Shown here: in pieces, positions 1 through 7,166 of the stretch
Position numbering within the stretch: the stretch's first letter is position 1
Layout: the number at the start of each line of letters is the position of its first letter
Origin: Alistipes sp.
GTDB lineage: Bacteria; Bacteroidota; Bacteroidia; Bacteroidales; Rikenellaceae
Length of the DNA: 54,038 nt
Assembly: GCA_017560425.1 (NCBI GenBank)
Contig: JAFZEX010000007.1
Coordinates: 1-54,038, forward strand
Direction of reading: 5' to 3'
The notes under the pieces: model-generated
Databases searched by the model: none
Seen by the model: only the letters and a program-made list of their open reading frames with translations
What the model was told of the DNA's origin: nothing
Position numbers and translations under genes: made by a program

Positions 1-140
1 AATAACGATTCTGGCTATTCAGCTACGCATGTGCAAGTCGCCTAATGCGAAAATCTCGAAAAAACGCAAATATCCTGAAATGTTTGATTTTATAATAAAT
101 AGAAGCCTGTCTAACTTTTTTTGAATGTTAGACAGGCTCT
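1..140 (+). mobile_element. Inner end of an insertion sequence (left copy)
   Basis: Bases 2-140 are repeated exactly, in inverted orientation, at 53900-54038. The segment ends in a hairpin (arms AGCCTGTCTAAC at 104-115 and GTTAGACAGGCT at 127-138), and GAGCCTGTCTAAC-type ends resemble terminal inverted repeats of insertion sequences. A frame open from the contig edge (base 2) to a TGA at 122-124 gives 40 codons, rich in Lys and Arg near the end, which could be a transposase C-terminus. The family cannot be assigned from so little sequence. The contig edge probably lies inside the element. Confidence 0.6.
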
Positions 141-145
141 CTGGG

Positions 146-169
146 TGGTGAATCCGCCGGGGCTTGAAC
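146..169 (-). pseudogene. tRNA-Lys 3'-end remnant (acceptor and T arm with CCA)
   Basis: These 24 bases match the 3' end of the intact tRNA-Lys (388-411) with one C/T difference in the T loop. They cover the encoded CCA, the discriminator base, the acceptor 3' strand and part of the T arm; no anticodon or D arm follows. A duplicated tRNA 3' end is the usual footprint of integration by a tyrosine recombinase, or it may be left by deletion between tandem tRNAs. It starts six bases beyond the IS end. Confidence 0.7.
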
Positions 170-281
170 TGTTTTAGCAGTAGAGATGATGCCTTATAGC
201 GCAGGGCTAAGCCCGAGCAATAAAATCAATTATCAACTCAACCCGCATTAAGTGAGTAGGCGCGGAGGGTTGGCGAACGAG

Positions 282-307
282 CTACTTGCCTAGCAAGTAG
301 TTTTTTT
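282..307 (+). terminator. Rho-independent terminator
   Basis: An 8-bp stem (CTACTTGC / GCAAGTAG) with a 3-nt loop is followed by seven T. It would stop rightward transcription coming from the IS end or from whatever was once encoded at 170-280. Confidence 0.7.
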
Positions 308-347
308 GTTGTGTTTTAGTTGAGACTTGCTCAAAATAAAACATAAC

Positions 348-376
348 AAAAAAAGCAACAGAGAGTCTCTGTTGCT
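348..376 (-). terminator. Terminator of the tRNA-Lys transcript
   Basis: A perfect 11-bp stem (AGCAACAGAGA / TCTCTGTTGCT) with a run of A on the plus-strand left side reads as hairpin plus U-tract on the minus strand, 12 bases beyond the tRNA CCA end. Confidence 0.75.
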
Positions 377-387
377 CGTTTAAATTT

Positions 388-463
388 TGGTGAATCCGCC
401 GGGGCTCGAACCCGGGACCCCAACATTAAAAGTGTTGTGCTCTACCTGCTGAGCTACGGATTC
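388..463 (-). tRNA. tRNA-Lys (anticodon UUU)
   Basis: On the minus strand the cloverleaf is complete: 7-bp acceptor (GAATCCG / CGGATTC), D arm GCTC/GAGC, anticodon stem CAACA/TGTTG with loop CTTTTAA giving anticodon TTT, T stem CCGGG/CCCGG with loop TTCGAGC, discriminator A and an encoded CCA at 388-390. It decodes lysine AAA/AAG. It has its own promoter at 494-523 and its own terminator at 348-376. A 24-base copy of its 3' end lies at 146-169. Confidence 0.97.
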
Positions 464-493
464 TCCGAATACCAAATTTTTCGTTTGGTGGTG

Positions 494-523
494 CAAAGAT
501 AAACAATATTTTTGTTTTACCAA
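494..523 (-). promoter_or_regulatory. Bacteroidales promoter for tRNA-Lys
   Basis: On the minus strand, -33 TTG (523-521) and -7 TATCTTTG (501-494) are separated by 19 nt, matching the TTG/TAnnTTTG consensus of the Bacteroidota primary sigma factor. The tRNA 5' end lies 30 nt downstream. Confidence 0.8.
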
Positions 524-542
524 AATTGAACGATAAATTTAT

Positions 543-550
543 TATCTTTG
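543..550 (+). promoter_or_regulatory. -7 box of the WYL regulator gene
   Basis: TATCTTTG fits TAnnTTTG and lies 26 nt before the ATG at 577. No TTG occurs at the ideal distance, so this is a weaker promoter than the divergent tRNA promoter. Confidence 0.6.
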
Positions 551-576
551 CATATCTATAACCAATTTGCGCCACT

Positions 577-1482
577 ATGGACCAGCCAAAACTTGAGCGT
601 CTGCTTCGCCTGATGAAGCTGCTTACGAGCAACGTAAACTACACGGTAAACGACCTTGCAGAGCGTCTCGACACGTCGTATCGTTCGATATATCGCTATA
701 TCGAGACCTTCAAGGAGGCGGGCTTCGTGGTGCATAAGCTCGAGGGCGGAGTCTATAAACTCGGCAAGGAGAGCCCCTATTTTCGTGAGATATCGCAGCT
801 GGTGCACTTTACCGACGAGGAGGCGCACATCGTAAATCAACTCATTGAGGGTCTTGATGATACGAACATGCTCAAGCAGAACTTGCGCAAGAAGCTAAGC
901 TCGGTATACAACTGCACGGCGATGGCAACAAGCATCGTCAAGGGCAAGAATGCCTCGAACGTGAACAAGGTGTTGGAGGCTATCGAGGAGCGTAGGCAGG
1001 TGTTGCTCTGCGACTACTCGTCGTCGCACACGGGCGAGGTGCGTACACGCTGTGTCGAGCCCTTTGGCTTCACTACGAACTATGTTCAGATATGGTGTTA
1101 CGAGCCCGAGAGCGGCATGAACAAGCTCTTCAAAACATCACGCATCGGCTCGGTCGAGGTGCTCGATAAAGCATGGGAGCACGAGGCTGAGCACAACGAG
1201 GGATATATCGACATCTTCCGTATGACGGGCTACGAGCAGCGCCGTGTGAAACTCGAGCTTGGCATGCTGGCGCACAACCTTATTTTGGAGGAGTATCCTC
1301 TCGCTGAGCGTGATATTAAGCCCTTGGGTGATGGTCGTTGGCTGCTCGACACCTACGTTTGTAACTATTTGGGTGTTAGTCGCTTTGTTATGGGCTTGCT
1401 CGACGATATTCGCATTGTCGATTCGCCCGAGTATAGCGACTATGTCAAGTGTCGCATGGCTCAACTTTCTGAGGGGTTATAG
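577..1482 (+). CDS. WYL-domain transcriptional regulator
   Basis: The 301-residue protein has an N-terminal winged helix-turn-helix (about residues 5-62, with the recognition region around DLAERLDTSYRSIYRYIE) followed by a linker and a WYL-type ligand-sensing domain (about 130-210, containing VEPFGFT and a Tyr/Trp-rich strand), then a C-terminal WCX-like extension. WYL proteins are cytoplasmic regulators, often repressors, and several respond to single-stranded DNA or nucleotides. The ATG sits just behind a -7 box. The last 22 bp overlap the convergent kinase-like gene. Its targets are unknown; neither neighbour reveals them. Confidence 0.85.
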   Translation: MDQPKLERLLRLMKLLTSNVNYTVNDLAERLDTSYRSIYRYIETFKEAGFVVHKLEGGVYKLGKESPYFREISQLVHFTDEEAHIVNQLIEGLDDTNMLKQNLRKKLSSVYNCTAMATSIVKGKNASNVNKVLEAIEERRQVLLCDYSSSHTGEVRTRCVEPFGFTTNYVQIWCYEPESGMNKLFKTSRIGSVEVLDKAWEHEAEHNEGYIDIFRMTGYEQRRVKLELGMLAHNLILEEYPLAERDIKPLGDGRWLLDTYVCNYLGVSRFVMGLLDDIRIVDSPEYSDYVKCRMAQLSEGL

Positions 1483-2633
1483 CCCCTTTTTTGTCTTGTG
1501 CATGCCGTGGTGTACTGCGGCAGTGGCTTGCGGCGGTTGAGCTCGGTGAGTGGTATGCCAAGCCTCTTGGCACGCTCACGTATCGACCTCTCGCTACGCT
1601 GCATGTGGCGTGCGATGCTCGATATTCTGTTGCCGTCGAAGAGCAACGTTGCCAGGCGCAAATCATCATCTTCGCTCCATTTACTGCTCTTGTCCTTAGG
1701 CATGCTCTGTGCCATGCCCGCTTTGGTGCGTGCTTGGCTTAGCTGTCGTGGCGTTATCACTATCGCTTCCTCTTCGTGCTTCGGTAGTTTATATCCTCTG
1801 CTGCTGCCATTTACGGCGATGTAGAGTAGCTTGTGAAGCCCGTATATCATTGGCGATTGCGAGCGCAGGCTCTCGGCAATTTGCTTGTGTGCCATGTCGT
1901 TGTGCTTCTCGAATAGGGCGATAATCTCGTTTAGCGTTTCGTCGTTGCCATATACGCACTCCTCGGGGCTGAGTAGTGTCTTGTTGCTGTCGAGCCTCTG
2001 CTCCAGACTCTTGTCGAGGGCGAGTGCTGCGAGCATCGTCGATATTAGGGCGATAGGGTAGTCGTCGATGCTCTTCTTGAAGTAGTTGTGCGTGCGCTTG
2101 GGGTGGCGATATGCCAGTGTTCCAATCTCTGCCGATAGCTCGTTTGCAAACTCGGGTCGCCACATAGCATCGAGGTCTATGAGCGATAGGCGCATGTCGT
2201 CGCCCGCAATTATGTTGTCGGGCTTAAGGTCGCCATGCGCATACTCCGACTCGAGAAGGTCGAGCGCCAACCTGTCGAACGACTTGCTTAGTGTAGGGTA
2301 TATCTCGCAGTTGTTGCCTATATAGCTGTCGAGAGGCATGCCCTCGACCCATGGCAGCAGCACAATGTCGATATACTCCATGCGTCCGTCGATGGAGTAT
2401 ATGCCGAGCTCGCCCGGGTAGGCACTCTCGCCATAGAGCCTCTTGAGGTTGGGCTTTGTGCGGTGATAGCACTTAATCAGATAGTTACCCTCACGTCCCA
2501 TAACCCTACATCGGGCAGTCACGGCGTTGTTACCCACAGATATGGTGTCGCCCTCGACCCATACATGGTCGATGGTGCGCAGGTAGATAACCTTGCTACG
2601 CAAGGTGGTTATTATGTTCAGTATGCTTGCCAT
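1461..2633 (-). CDS. Protein kinase-like protein with C-terminal SANT/Myb-like domain
   Basis: The 390-residue protein shows a eukaryotic-type kinase fold: a candidate ATP-binding Lys54 in YLIKCY, the hinge-like LLPWVEG at 92-98, the catalytic loop HGDLKPDN at 133-140, and IDLD at 152-155 in place of DFG. Asp and Asn of the loop are intact, so activity is plausible, but the glycine-rich loop is not obvious. Residues about 318-360 (KWSEDDDLRLATLLFDG...) look like a SANT/Myb helix-turn-helix, suggesting DNA or protein binding. No membrane segment is seen. It is monocistronic with its own promoter (2659-2689) and overlaps the WYL gene end to end. Substrate and function are unknown. Confidence 0.75.
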   Translation of the reverse strand: MASILNIITTLRSKVIYLRTIDHVWVEGDTISVGNNAVTARCRVMGREGNYLIKCYHRTKPNLKRLYGESAYPGELGIYSIDGRMEYIDIVLLPWVEGMPLDSYIGNNCEIYPTLSKSFDRLALDLLESEYAHGDLKPDNIIAGDDMRLSLIDLDAMWRPEFANELSAEIGTLAYRHPKRTHNYFKKSIDDYPIALISTMLAALALDKSLEQRLDSNKTLLSPEECVYGNDETLNEIIALFEKHNDMAHKQIAESLRSQSPMIYGLHKLLYIAVNGSSRGYKLPKHEEEAIVITPRQLSQARTKAGMAQSMPKDKSSKWSEDDDLRLATLLFDGNRISSIARHMQRSERSIRERAKRLGIPLTELNRRKPLPQYTTACTRQKRGYNPSES

Positions 2634-2658
2634 TGGAGTTTTGGAGGTTTGCTGAAGA

Positions 2659-2689
2659 CAAAGGTAGCTAATTTAGCTGTTATCTGCAA
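2659..2689 (-). promoter_or_regulatory. Promoter of the kinase-like gene
   Basis: Minus-strand TTG (2689-2687) and TACCTTTG (2666-2659) with a 20-nt spacer fit the Bacteroidota consensus. The ATG at 2633 lies about 25 nt downstream. Confidence 0.7.
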
Positions 2690-2702
2690 AATGGCTTAAA
2701 TG

Positions 2703-2733
2703 TTTGAAAAATAATTTAATTTTCGTATATTTG
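2703..2733 (+). promoter_or_regulatory. Promoter of the RyR/channel operon
   Basis: TTTG (2703-2706) and TATATTTG (2726-2733) with a 19-nt spacer fit the consensus; the first gene starts 36 nt further on. It is divergent from the kinase promoter, only 14 bp away, so the two could be co-regulated. Confidence 0.75.
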
Positions 2734-2769
2734 CATTATGACACACCTCTGTGTCTAAAATAACTAAAG

Positions 2770-5334
2770 ATGATGATCTTTGCTATGAAAAATATCAAGA
2801 CCTTTCTGCTAAACCACATCTACTCTGTTGTTAGCTTTGTTATACTGCTCACGTTGGCATGCGTTATTGAATATCTCACAGGACAGCTATCGTGGTATGT
2901 GGGACTTGAGGCGTTTGCGGTGGTCTATGTTGTTCACAACATCAAACTCTGCATCTTCTATCCTGCTAAGTTCGATTGGTTGATGTCCAAGGGGACATTC
3001 ATCTGGCGCATTGCGCTCTTCGTGCTCTCATTTCCGCTTGTGGTGTCGTTTGCAATACATGTTGCCAACCCGATGATTGACAAACATATTGCCCCTACCG
3101 AGGTTGTCTATTCTGCCGATATGTTAGATGACGGGGTAGATGCCCAGCAACTACGTGCTGATATCAACGACACTGACTCGTCGCCATCGCTGTTGTGGAC
3201 TCTCTACTATCACTTTATCGACCCGGGAAACCAACATGTAACCCCTACGCTTCGTGGTCGTATTATTGCGGGTGTTTGTGCTGGCTTGGGTGTCTTGCTG
3301 CTCAACGGTCTGCTTATATCGGTGCTTATCGGTGCCTTTGATGTGCGTCGTGATAGGTGGCGTAGTGGCACTCTGCGCTACGACAGGTTCTTCAGTCGCA
3401 ACCCTCACTATGTGATTATTGGTGGTAGCGACATTAGCCAATTTATTGTGAACAATATCTTTGAGGAGGCGGAGAGGCGCTCTACGAAACTTCCATATAT
3501 TCTCATTCAAACCGACCGCAATGTCGAGGAGCTGCGCAACCACCTTTCGTCGGCGCTCGACCAGAAGAGACAGCAACATGTTGTGATATATTATGGCCAC
3601 CGCACTACCAAGGAGGATGTGGCAGACTTGGTACTTCAGAGTGCTGTTAAGGTCTTTTTGCTTGGCGAGAGTGGTGTTGATGAGGCTAACGAGTCGATGC
3701 ACGACAGCTATAGCATGCGCTGCATCGAGCATATGAACGACTATATCCAGCGCTTCAGAAATGCGCACAATATGCCTAAGGTTGAACCTTTGGAGGTGGA
3801 TGTACTGTTTGAGCACCAAACAACCTTCTCTATATATCAGCTCTCGGATATGCAGAACGGACTCTACGAGTGCATCAACTTCAAGCCTATGAACTACTAC
3901 GAGATGTGGGCACAGAAGGTGTTGGTGTCGGAGAGGATTGGTGGCGAGCGTGAATCGCAGTATATTCCGTTGGAGGGCGAGGGTATCGCACCCGATAGCG
4001 ACGACTATGTGCACCTCGTCATTGTCGGCATGTCGCGCATGGGTGTGGCGCTGGGTATTGAGGCTACTCACTTAGCGCACTATCCCAACTTCGAGACTAA
4101 GCATAAGCGTACCCGCATAACATTTATCGACCCCGATATGGAGCGTGAGTATAACTTCTTTAGAGGACGCTTTAGGGGCTTTTTCGAGTTGGCACGCTAT
4201 CGCTATGCCGATGCATCGATGTGTGGCTATGGCGCTGAGGAGCAGGGTGTTTACTACAACGAGAGCTATGGTAAGTGGATTGAGCCATGGACACGTAGTG
4301 ATGGGCAGGGCCGAAGCCTCTATGGCCATCTTGGTGACGACTTTATTGATGTGGAGTGGGAGTTTATCAGGGGCTCTGTGGAGATGCCTGCCATTCAGCA
4401 ATATATGATTGATGCGGTGGCCCAGTCTAATGCCAAGCTCACCATAGCTATTTGTCAGCCCGAGCCTAATAGTGCTGCAGCCTCGGCGCTCTATCTGCCC
4501 CGTGAGGTCTATAACTCAAGCTCTGTGCTCCAGGTGTTGGTATATCAGCGTTACGACGACTCGCTATTCTGCAACCTCTCAAAGATGAAGTATAAGACGC
4601 CGTTTAATGGTCGCATTAAACCTTTTGGTATGATTTCGGAGATGGCGGATATGTGGCCGTTCGATGTGCGTCAAAAGTGGGCTCAGATGATTGGCGAGCA
4701 CTATAACAAGGAGAGCGTATATGGTGGTAGCTACGAGAGGGAGTGGCTTGTGGAACATGGTCTTGGAGAGTACGAGTCGTTGTTTGATTATCTACTTAGG
4801 TCGGGTGACGACTGCCCCGAGTGGGTTAAGAGCAACCGTGAGAAGATGGTTGAGGCCAACAACATCTATAATAGATTTGTTGGTGGACTTAGCGCCGAGA
4901 GTCTTCAGCCCACCATCGAACGACTCCTTAAGCAGTGTCGTGAGCAGGAGGGCAAGCTAAACAAGAATATCACGATGAAGGCGTGGTCTAACCTCTATAA
5001 TGCCAATATCCTATGGACTAAGCTGCGTTGTGTGGGCTATAAGCCGGGTACGCGACTAAGCGTGGAGCAGGTGTGGCATCTCTCGGCAGTGGAGCATGCC
5101 CGCTGGAATATGGAGCAGCTGCTTTTGTCGCAGATGCCTATTAATCGCGATGAACTCGCCGTGTGGATCTCTGCTGGTAAGGATAGACGAAGCATCAAGG
5201 ATTTGTATAAGGCAGAGCGTAAGCACCCAAACATCTGCTCGTTGGCTATGATACACAGCCTCGATAAAATCTTCTTCTACGATGTGGCATTGTCGATCTA
5301 TCTCGATGAGTTATATAAACTGCAAAACTCTTAA
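2770..5334 (+). CDS. CASTOR/POLLUX-like ion channel with tandem RCK-like domains and an RyR-like C-terminus
   Basis: This 854-residue inner-membrane protein has hydrophobic helices near 16-36, 41-60 and 77-99, a pore-like stretch with DPGNQH at 151-156, and a further helix at about 166-190. Rossmann-like RCK/TrkA-N units follow, with HYVIIGGSDIS (213-223) and HLVIVGMSRMG (near 415). The order short pore loop, DxGNxH, helix, basic linker, RCK resembles plant CASTOR/POLLUX/DMI1 cation channels. Near 764-790 the pattern VEQVWHLSAVEHARWNMEQL matches the H-x-R-W core of RyR domains. It is first in a four-gene operon, 15 bp ahead of the next gene. I infer an ion channel gated by a nucleotide or ion; selectivity cannot be read from sequence. 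Confidence 0.7.
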   Translation: MMIFAMKNIKTFLLNHIYSVVSFVILLTLACVIEYLTGQLSWYVGLEAFAVVYVVHNIKLCIFYPAKFDWLMSKGTFIWRIALFVLSFPLVVSFAIHVANPMIDKHIAPTEVVYSADMLDDGVDAQQLRADINDTDSSPSLLWTLYYHFIDPGNQHVTPTLRGRIIAGVCAGLGVLLLNGLLISVLIGAFDVRRDRWRSGTLRYDRFFSRNPHYVIIGGSDISQFIVNNIFEEAERRSTKLPYILIQTDRNVEELRNHLSSALDQKRQQHVVIYYGHRTTKEDVADLVLQSAVKVFLLGESGVDEANESMHDSYSMRCIEHMNDYIQRFRNAHNMPKVEPLEVDVLFEHQTTFSIYQLSDMQNGLYECINFKPMNYYEMWAQKVLVSERIGGERESQYIPLEGEGIAPDSDDYVHLVIVGMSRMGVALGIEATHLAHYPNFETKHKRTRITFIDPDMEREYNFFRGRFRGFFELARYRYADASMCGYGAEEQGVYYNESYGKWIEPWTRSDGQGRSLYGHLGDDFIDVEWEFIRGSVEMPAIQQYMIDAVAQSNAKLTIAICQPEPNSAAASALYLPREVYNSSSVLQVLVYQRYDDSLFCNLSKMKYKTPFNGRIKPFGMISEMADMWPFDVRQKWAQMIGEHYNKESVYGGSYEREWLVEHGLGEYESLFDYLLRSGDDCPEWVKSNREKMVEANNIYNRFVGGLSAESLQPTIERLLKQCREQEGKLNKNITMKAWSNLYNANILWTKLRCVGYKPGTRLSVEQVWHLSAVEHARWNMEQLLLSQMPINRDELAVWISAGKDRRSIKDLYKAERKHPNICSLAMIHSLDKIFFYDVALSIYLDELYKLQNS

Positions 5335-5349
5335 CCTAAACTATATACG

Positions 5350-6825
5350 ATGAAAAATATTAACATATTCATAGCTGGAGCTAAGGACTTGGTTGAGGCA
5401 CGTCGCCTTTTTAAGGTGCTTGCCAACAACCTTAATGCCGAGTACGACTCTAAGCAGTTGGACATAAGCCTTAAAATGCGCTCTTACGAGGATTTTGTGG
5501 AAAACAACAACCAACTCTCGTATGACGACTATATTGTCAAGGACTCCGACATGGTGATATTTATCATTGAGGGACGCATAGGCGCAAAGACCGAGGCTGA
5601 GTTTAAAATTGCTAGCCAGAGCCTTAGCCGTCAGGGCCGTCCCAAGGTCTTTGTCTTCATGAAGCAGTATGATCAACTTACACCCGATATTGCCTATGTC
5701 AATGGCTTGATGAGCACGCTTTTGAGCGACTACTACTACACCTATCGCAACTACGACCACCTCGAGTCTGTGGCTAAGGATGTGCTTCGTGAGGCTGTCG
5801 ATGCACTTGCCCCTAAGCGTGTTGGCAACTCCCCAAAGCGTGCAGGACGCACTAAACTTATGTCGTGGCTAAAGTTGCAACACTATACCATAGTCACACT
5901 CCTTGTTGTTATTGTGGCGCTTGTTGCGTTTTTATTCGTCGGTCGCAACCATCTGCCTAACCGACCTATTACCATCGTTGTGGGTGGTGGCTCTGTGGCA
6001 AACTATGTTGAGGATAGCCTTAAGCTCGACCTTAAGGGCTACGACGACCTCATCTATTTCCATATGCCAAGCATGGCATCGCTATCTATTCTTGGCGAGG
6101 AGATTACCGACCATGATTGTCGCAACTATACCTTTGTGTTTGCTGCCGAAAGGGCCGATACTATGGCATTCTTCTCATCGGTAAATATCGATGATGTTAA
6201 AACAGATACAGATGGTTGTGTGTTGGGTGCATATCTTGGCGATGACCCTTTGTGTGCTATTGTTGAGAACGACCCTCTAATCAGAGAGTATGTTGGAGCT
6301 GAGGATTATGAGCGAGGACGTATCTCACTTGATGCGTTGAAGCGTATTCTCGAGGATCGCTCTCGATTTGATATCTACACTACGTCAACAACAAGTGGCA
6401 CCCGCAAGCGTTATGCTGATTTGTTGCTCTCTAAGGGTCATGTGTTGGGTAACTATAAGCCATTTAACGAGACCGAGACTATTGTTACCACTCCAGGTTA
6501 TCCAAGTGTGCGTCTTGCCAGCCGCTTCTATACATCTAAAAATGCCAAGGGTGCTACTAAGCTTCTCAAGACGCTCTCGTTGTACGATGTTGTCGATGGC
6601 GAGGAGCAGTTGCTCGTAAAGCGTATGTATGTCTACTTCGTAGGTTGCGGAAAGATGCATAAACGCTCGCCCGACAATATGAAGCAGATAGATATAACGT
6701 TGGTCTATGTGCCTCAGCCTATCATCGATTTCCTTCACGACTTAGGTATCTCAACCGAGCAAATAGATGATGATAACTATCTGCATTTTGAGGTTGCCGA
6801 AAAGATATTCTATCTCAACGAGTAG
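5350..6825 (+). CDS. TIR-like/DUF4062-like domain, single TM helix and periplasmic-binding-protein-like domain
   Basis: Residues 1-155 of 491 form an alpha/beta domain starting NINIFIAGAKDLVEA, with DSDMVIFIIEGRIGAKTEAE near 66-85, resembling DUF4062/TIR-like nucleoside-binding folds; the Glu residues of TEAEF could be catalytic. One hydrophobic helix (about 178-198) follows, then a roughly 290-residue domain with TSTTSGTR near 344-351, like the ligand loop of PstS-type solute-binding proteins. Topology should be cytoplasmic N-terminus and periplasmic C-terminus: a one-protein sensor and effector. No signal peptide. It sits between the channel gene and the RyR gene. Domain names are by eye, so the family assignment is tentative. 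Confidence 0.6.
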   Translation: MKNINIFIAGAKDLVEARRLFKVLANNLNAEYDSKQLDISLKMRSYEDFVENNNQLSYDDYIVKDSDMVIFIIEGRIGAKTEAEFKIASQSLSRQGRPKVFVFMKQYDQLTPDIAYVNGLMSTLLSDYYYTYRNYDHLESVAKDVLREAVDALAPKRVGNSPKRAGRTKLMSWLKLQHYTIVTLLVVIVALVAFLFVGRNHLPNRPITIVVGGGSVANYVEDSLKLDLKGYDDLIYFHMPSMASLSILGEEITDHDCRNYTFVFAAERADTMAFFSSVNIDDVKTDTDGCVLGAYLGDDPLCAIVENDPLIREYVGAEDYERGRISLDALKRILEDRSRFDIYTTSTTSGTRKRYADLLLSKGHVLGNYKPFNETETIVTTPGYPSVRLASRFYTSKNAKGATKLLKTLSLYDVVDGEEQLLVKRMYVYFVGCGKMHKRSPDNMKQIDITLVYVPQPIIDFLHDLGISTEQIDDDNYLHFEVAEKIFYLNE

Positions 6826-6849
6826 TCTCAATGGTGAAACTAAAACTAA

Positions 6850-7149
6850 ATGACGAGTATGAAAAATAGTTATCAGCCTAAGCCTATTGACGCCTCCGAT
6901 GTTGAGCTTCCAGAGGAGCTTATGACTCTTGTCGAAGAGCTAGCTCGCAATGTCCACGATATGTGGGCTCAGGCTCGCCTCGACGAGGGGTGGCGCTATG
7001 GCGCTGAGCGCAACGAGGAGCGCATGGAGCACCCCTGCTTGGTCGATTACGACGAGCTACCCGAGTCGGAGCGTGAGTACGATCGCAATACTGCGTTAGG
7101 TACACTGAAACTTGTCTATAAGCTTGGTTTTAAGATTGTTAAGAAGTAA
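6850..7149 (+). CDS. RyR-domain protein
   Basis: The 99-residue protein is a single ryanodine-receptor-type repeat: YQPKPIDASDVELPEEL, then NVHDMWAQARLDEGWRYG, then YDELPESEREYDRNTA. All hallmark residues of bacterial RyR proteins (the H-D-x-W-A, GW-x-YG and YDRNTA blocks) are present. A second ATG at codon 4 is an equally plausible start. RyR domains are thought to bind small ligands or partner proteins; the function of stand-alone bacterial copies is not established. It is 24 bp behind the TIR-like gene and 17 bp before the dehydrogenase gene, and the channel encoded by the same operon has its own divergent RyR-like tail. Confidence 0.9.
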   Translation: MTSMKNSYQPKPIDASDVELPEELMTLVEELARNVHDMWAQARLDEGWRYGAERNEERMEHPCLVDYDELPESEREYDRNTALGTLKLVYKLGFKIVKK

Positions 7150-7166
7150 ACTAAAACTACGAATAT

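Noticed and set aside
170-280. A second, complete tRNA after the duplicated 3' end
   Set aside because: No anticodon arm or D arm can be drawn; only the acceptor and T-arm part is present.
3151-4071. Long antisense frame opposite the channel gene, and similar ones opposite the dehydrogenase, cdaA and M64 genes
   Set aside because: Mirror frames of real genes with strong codon bias; no promoters, no domain patterns.
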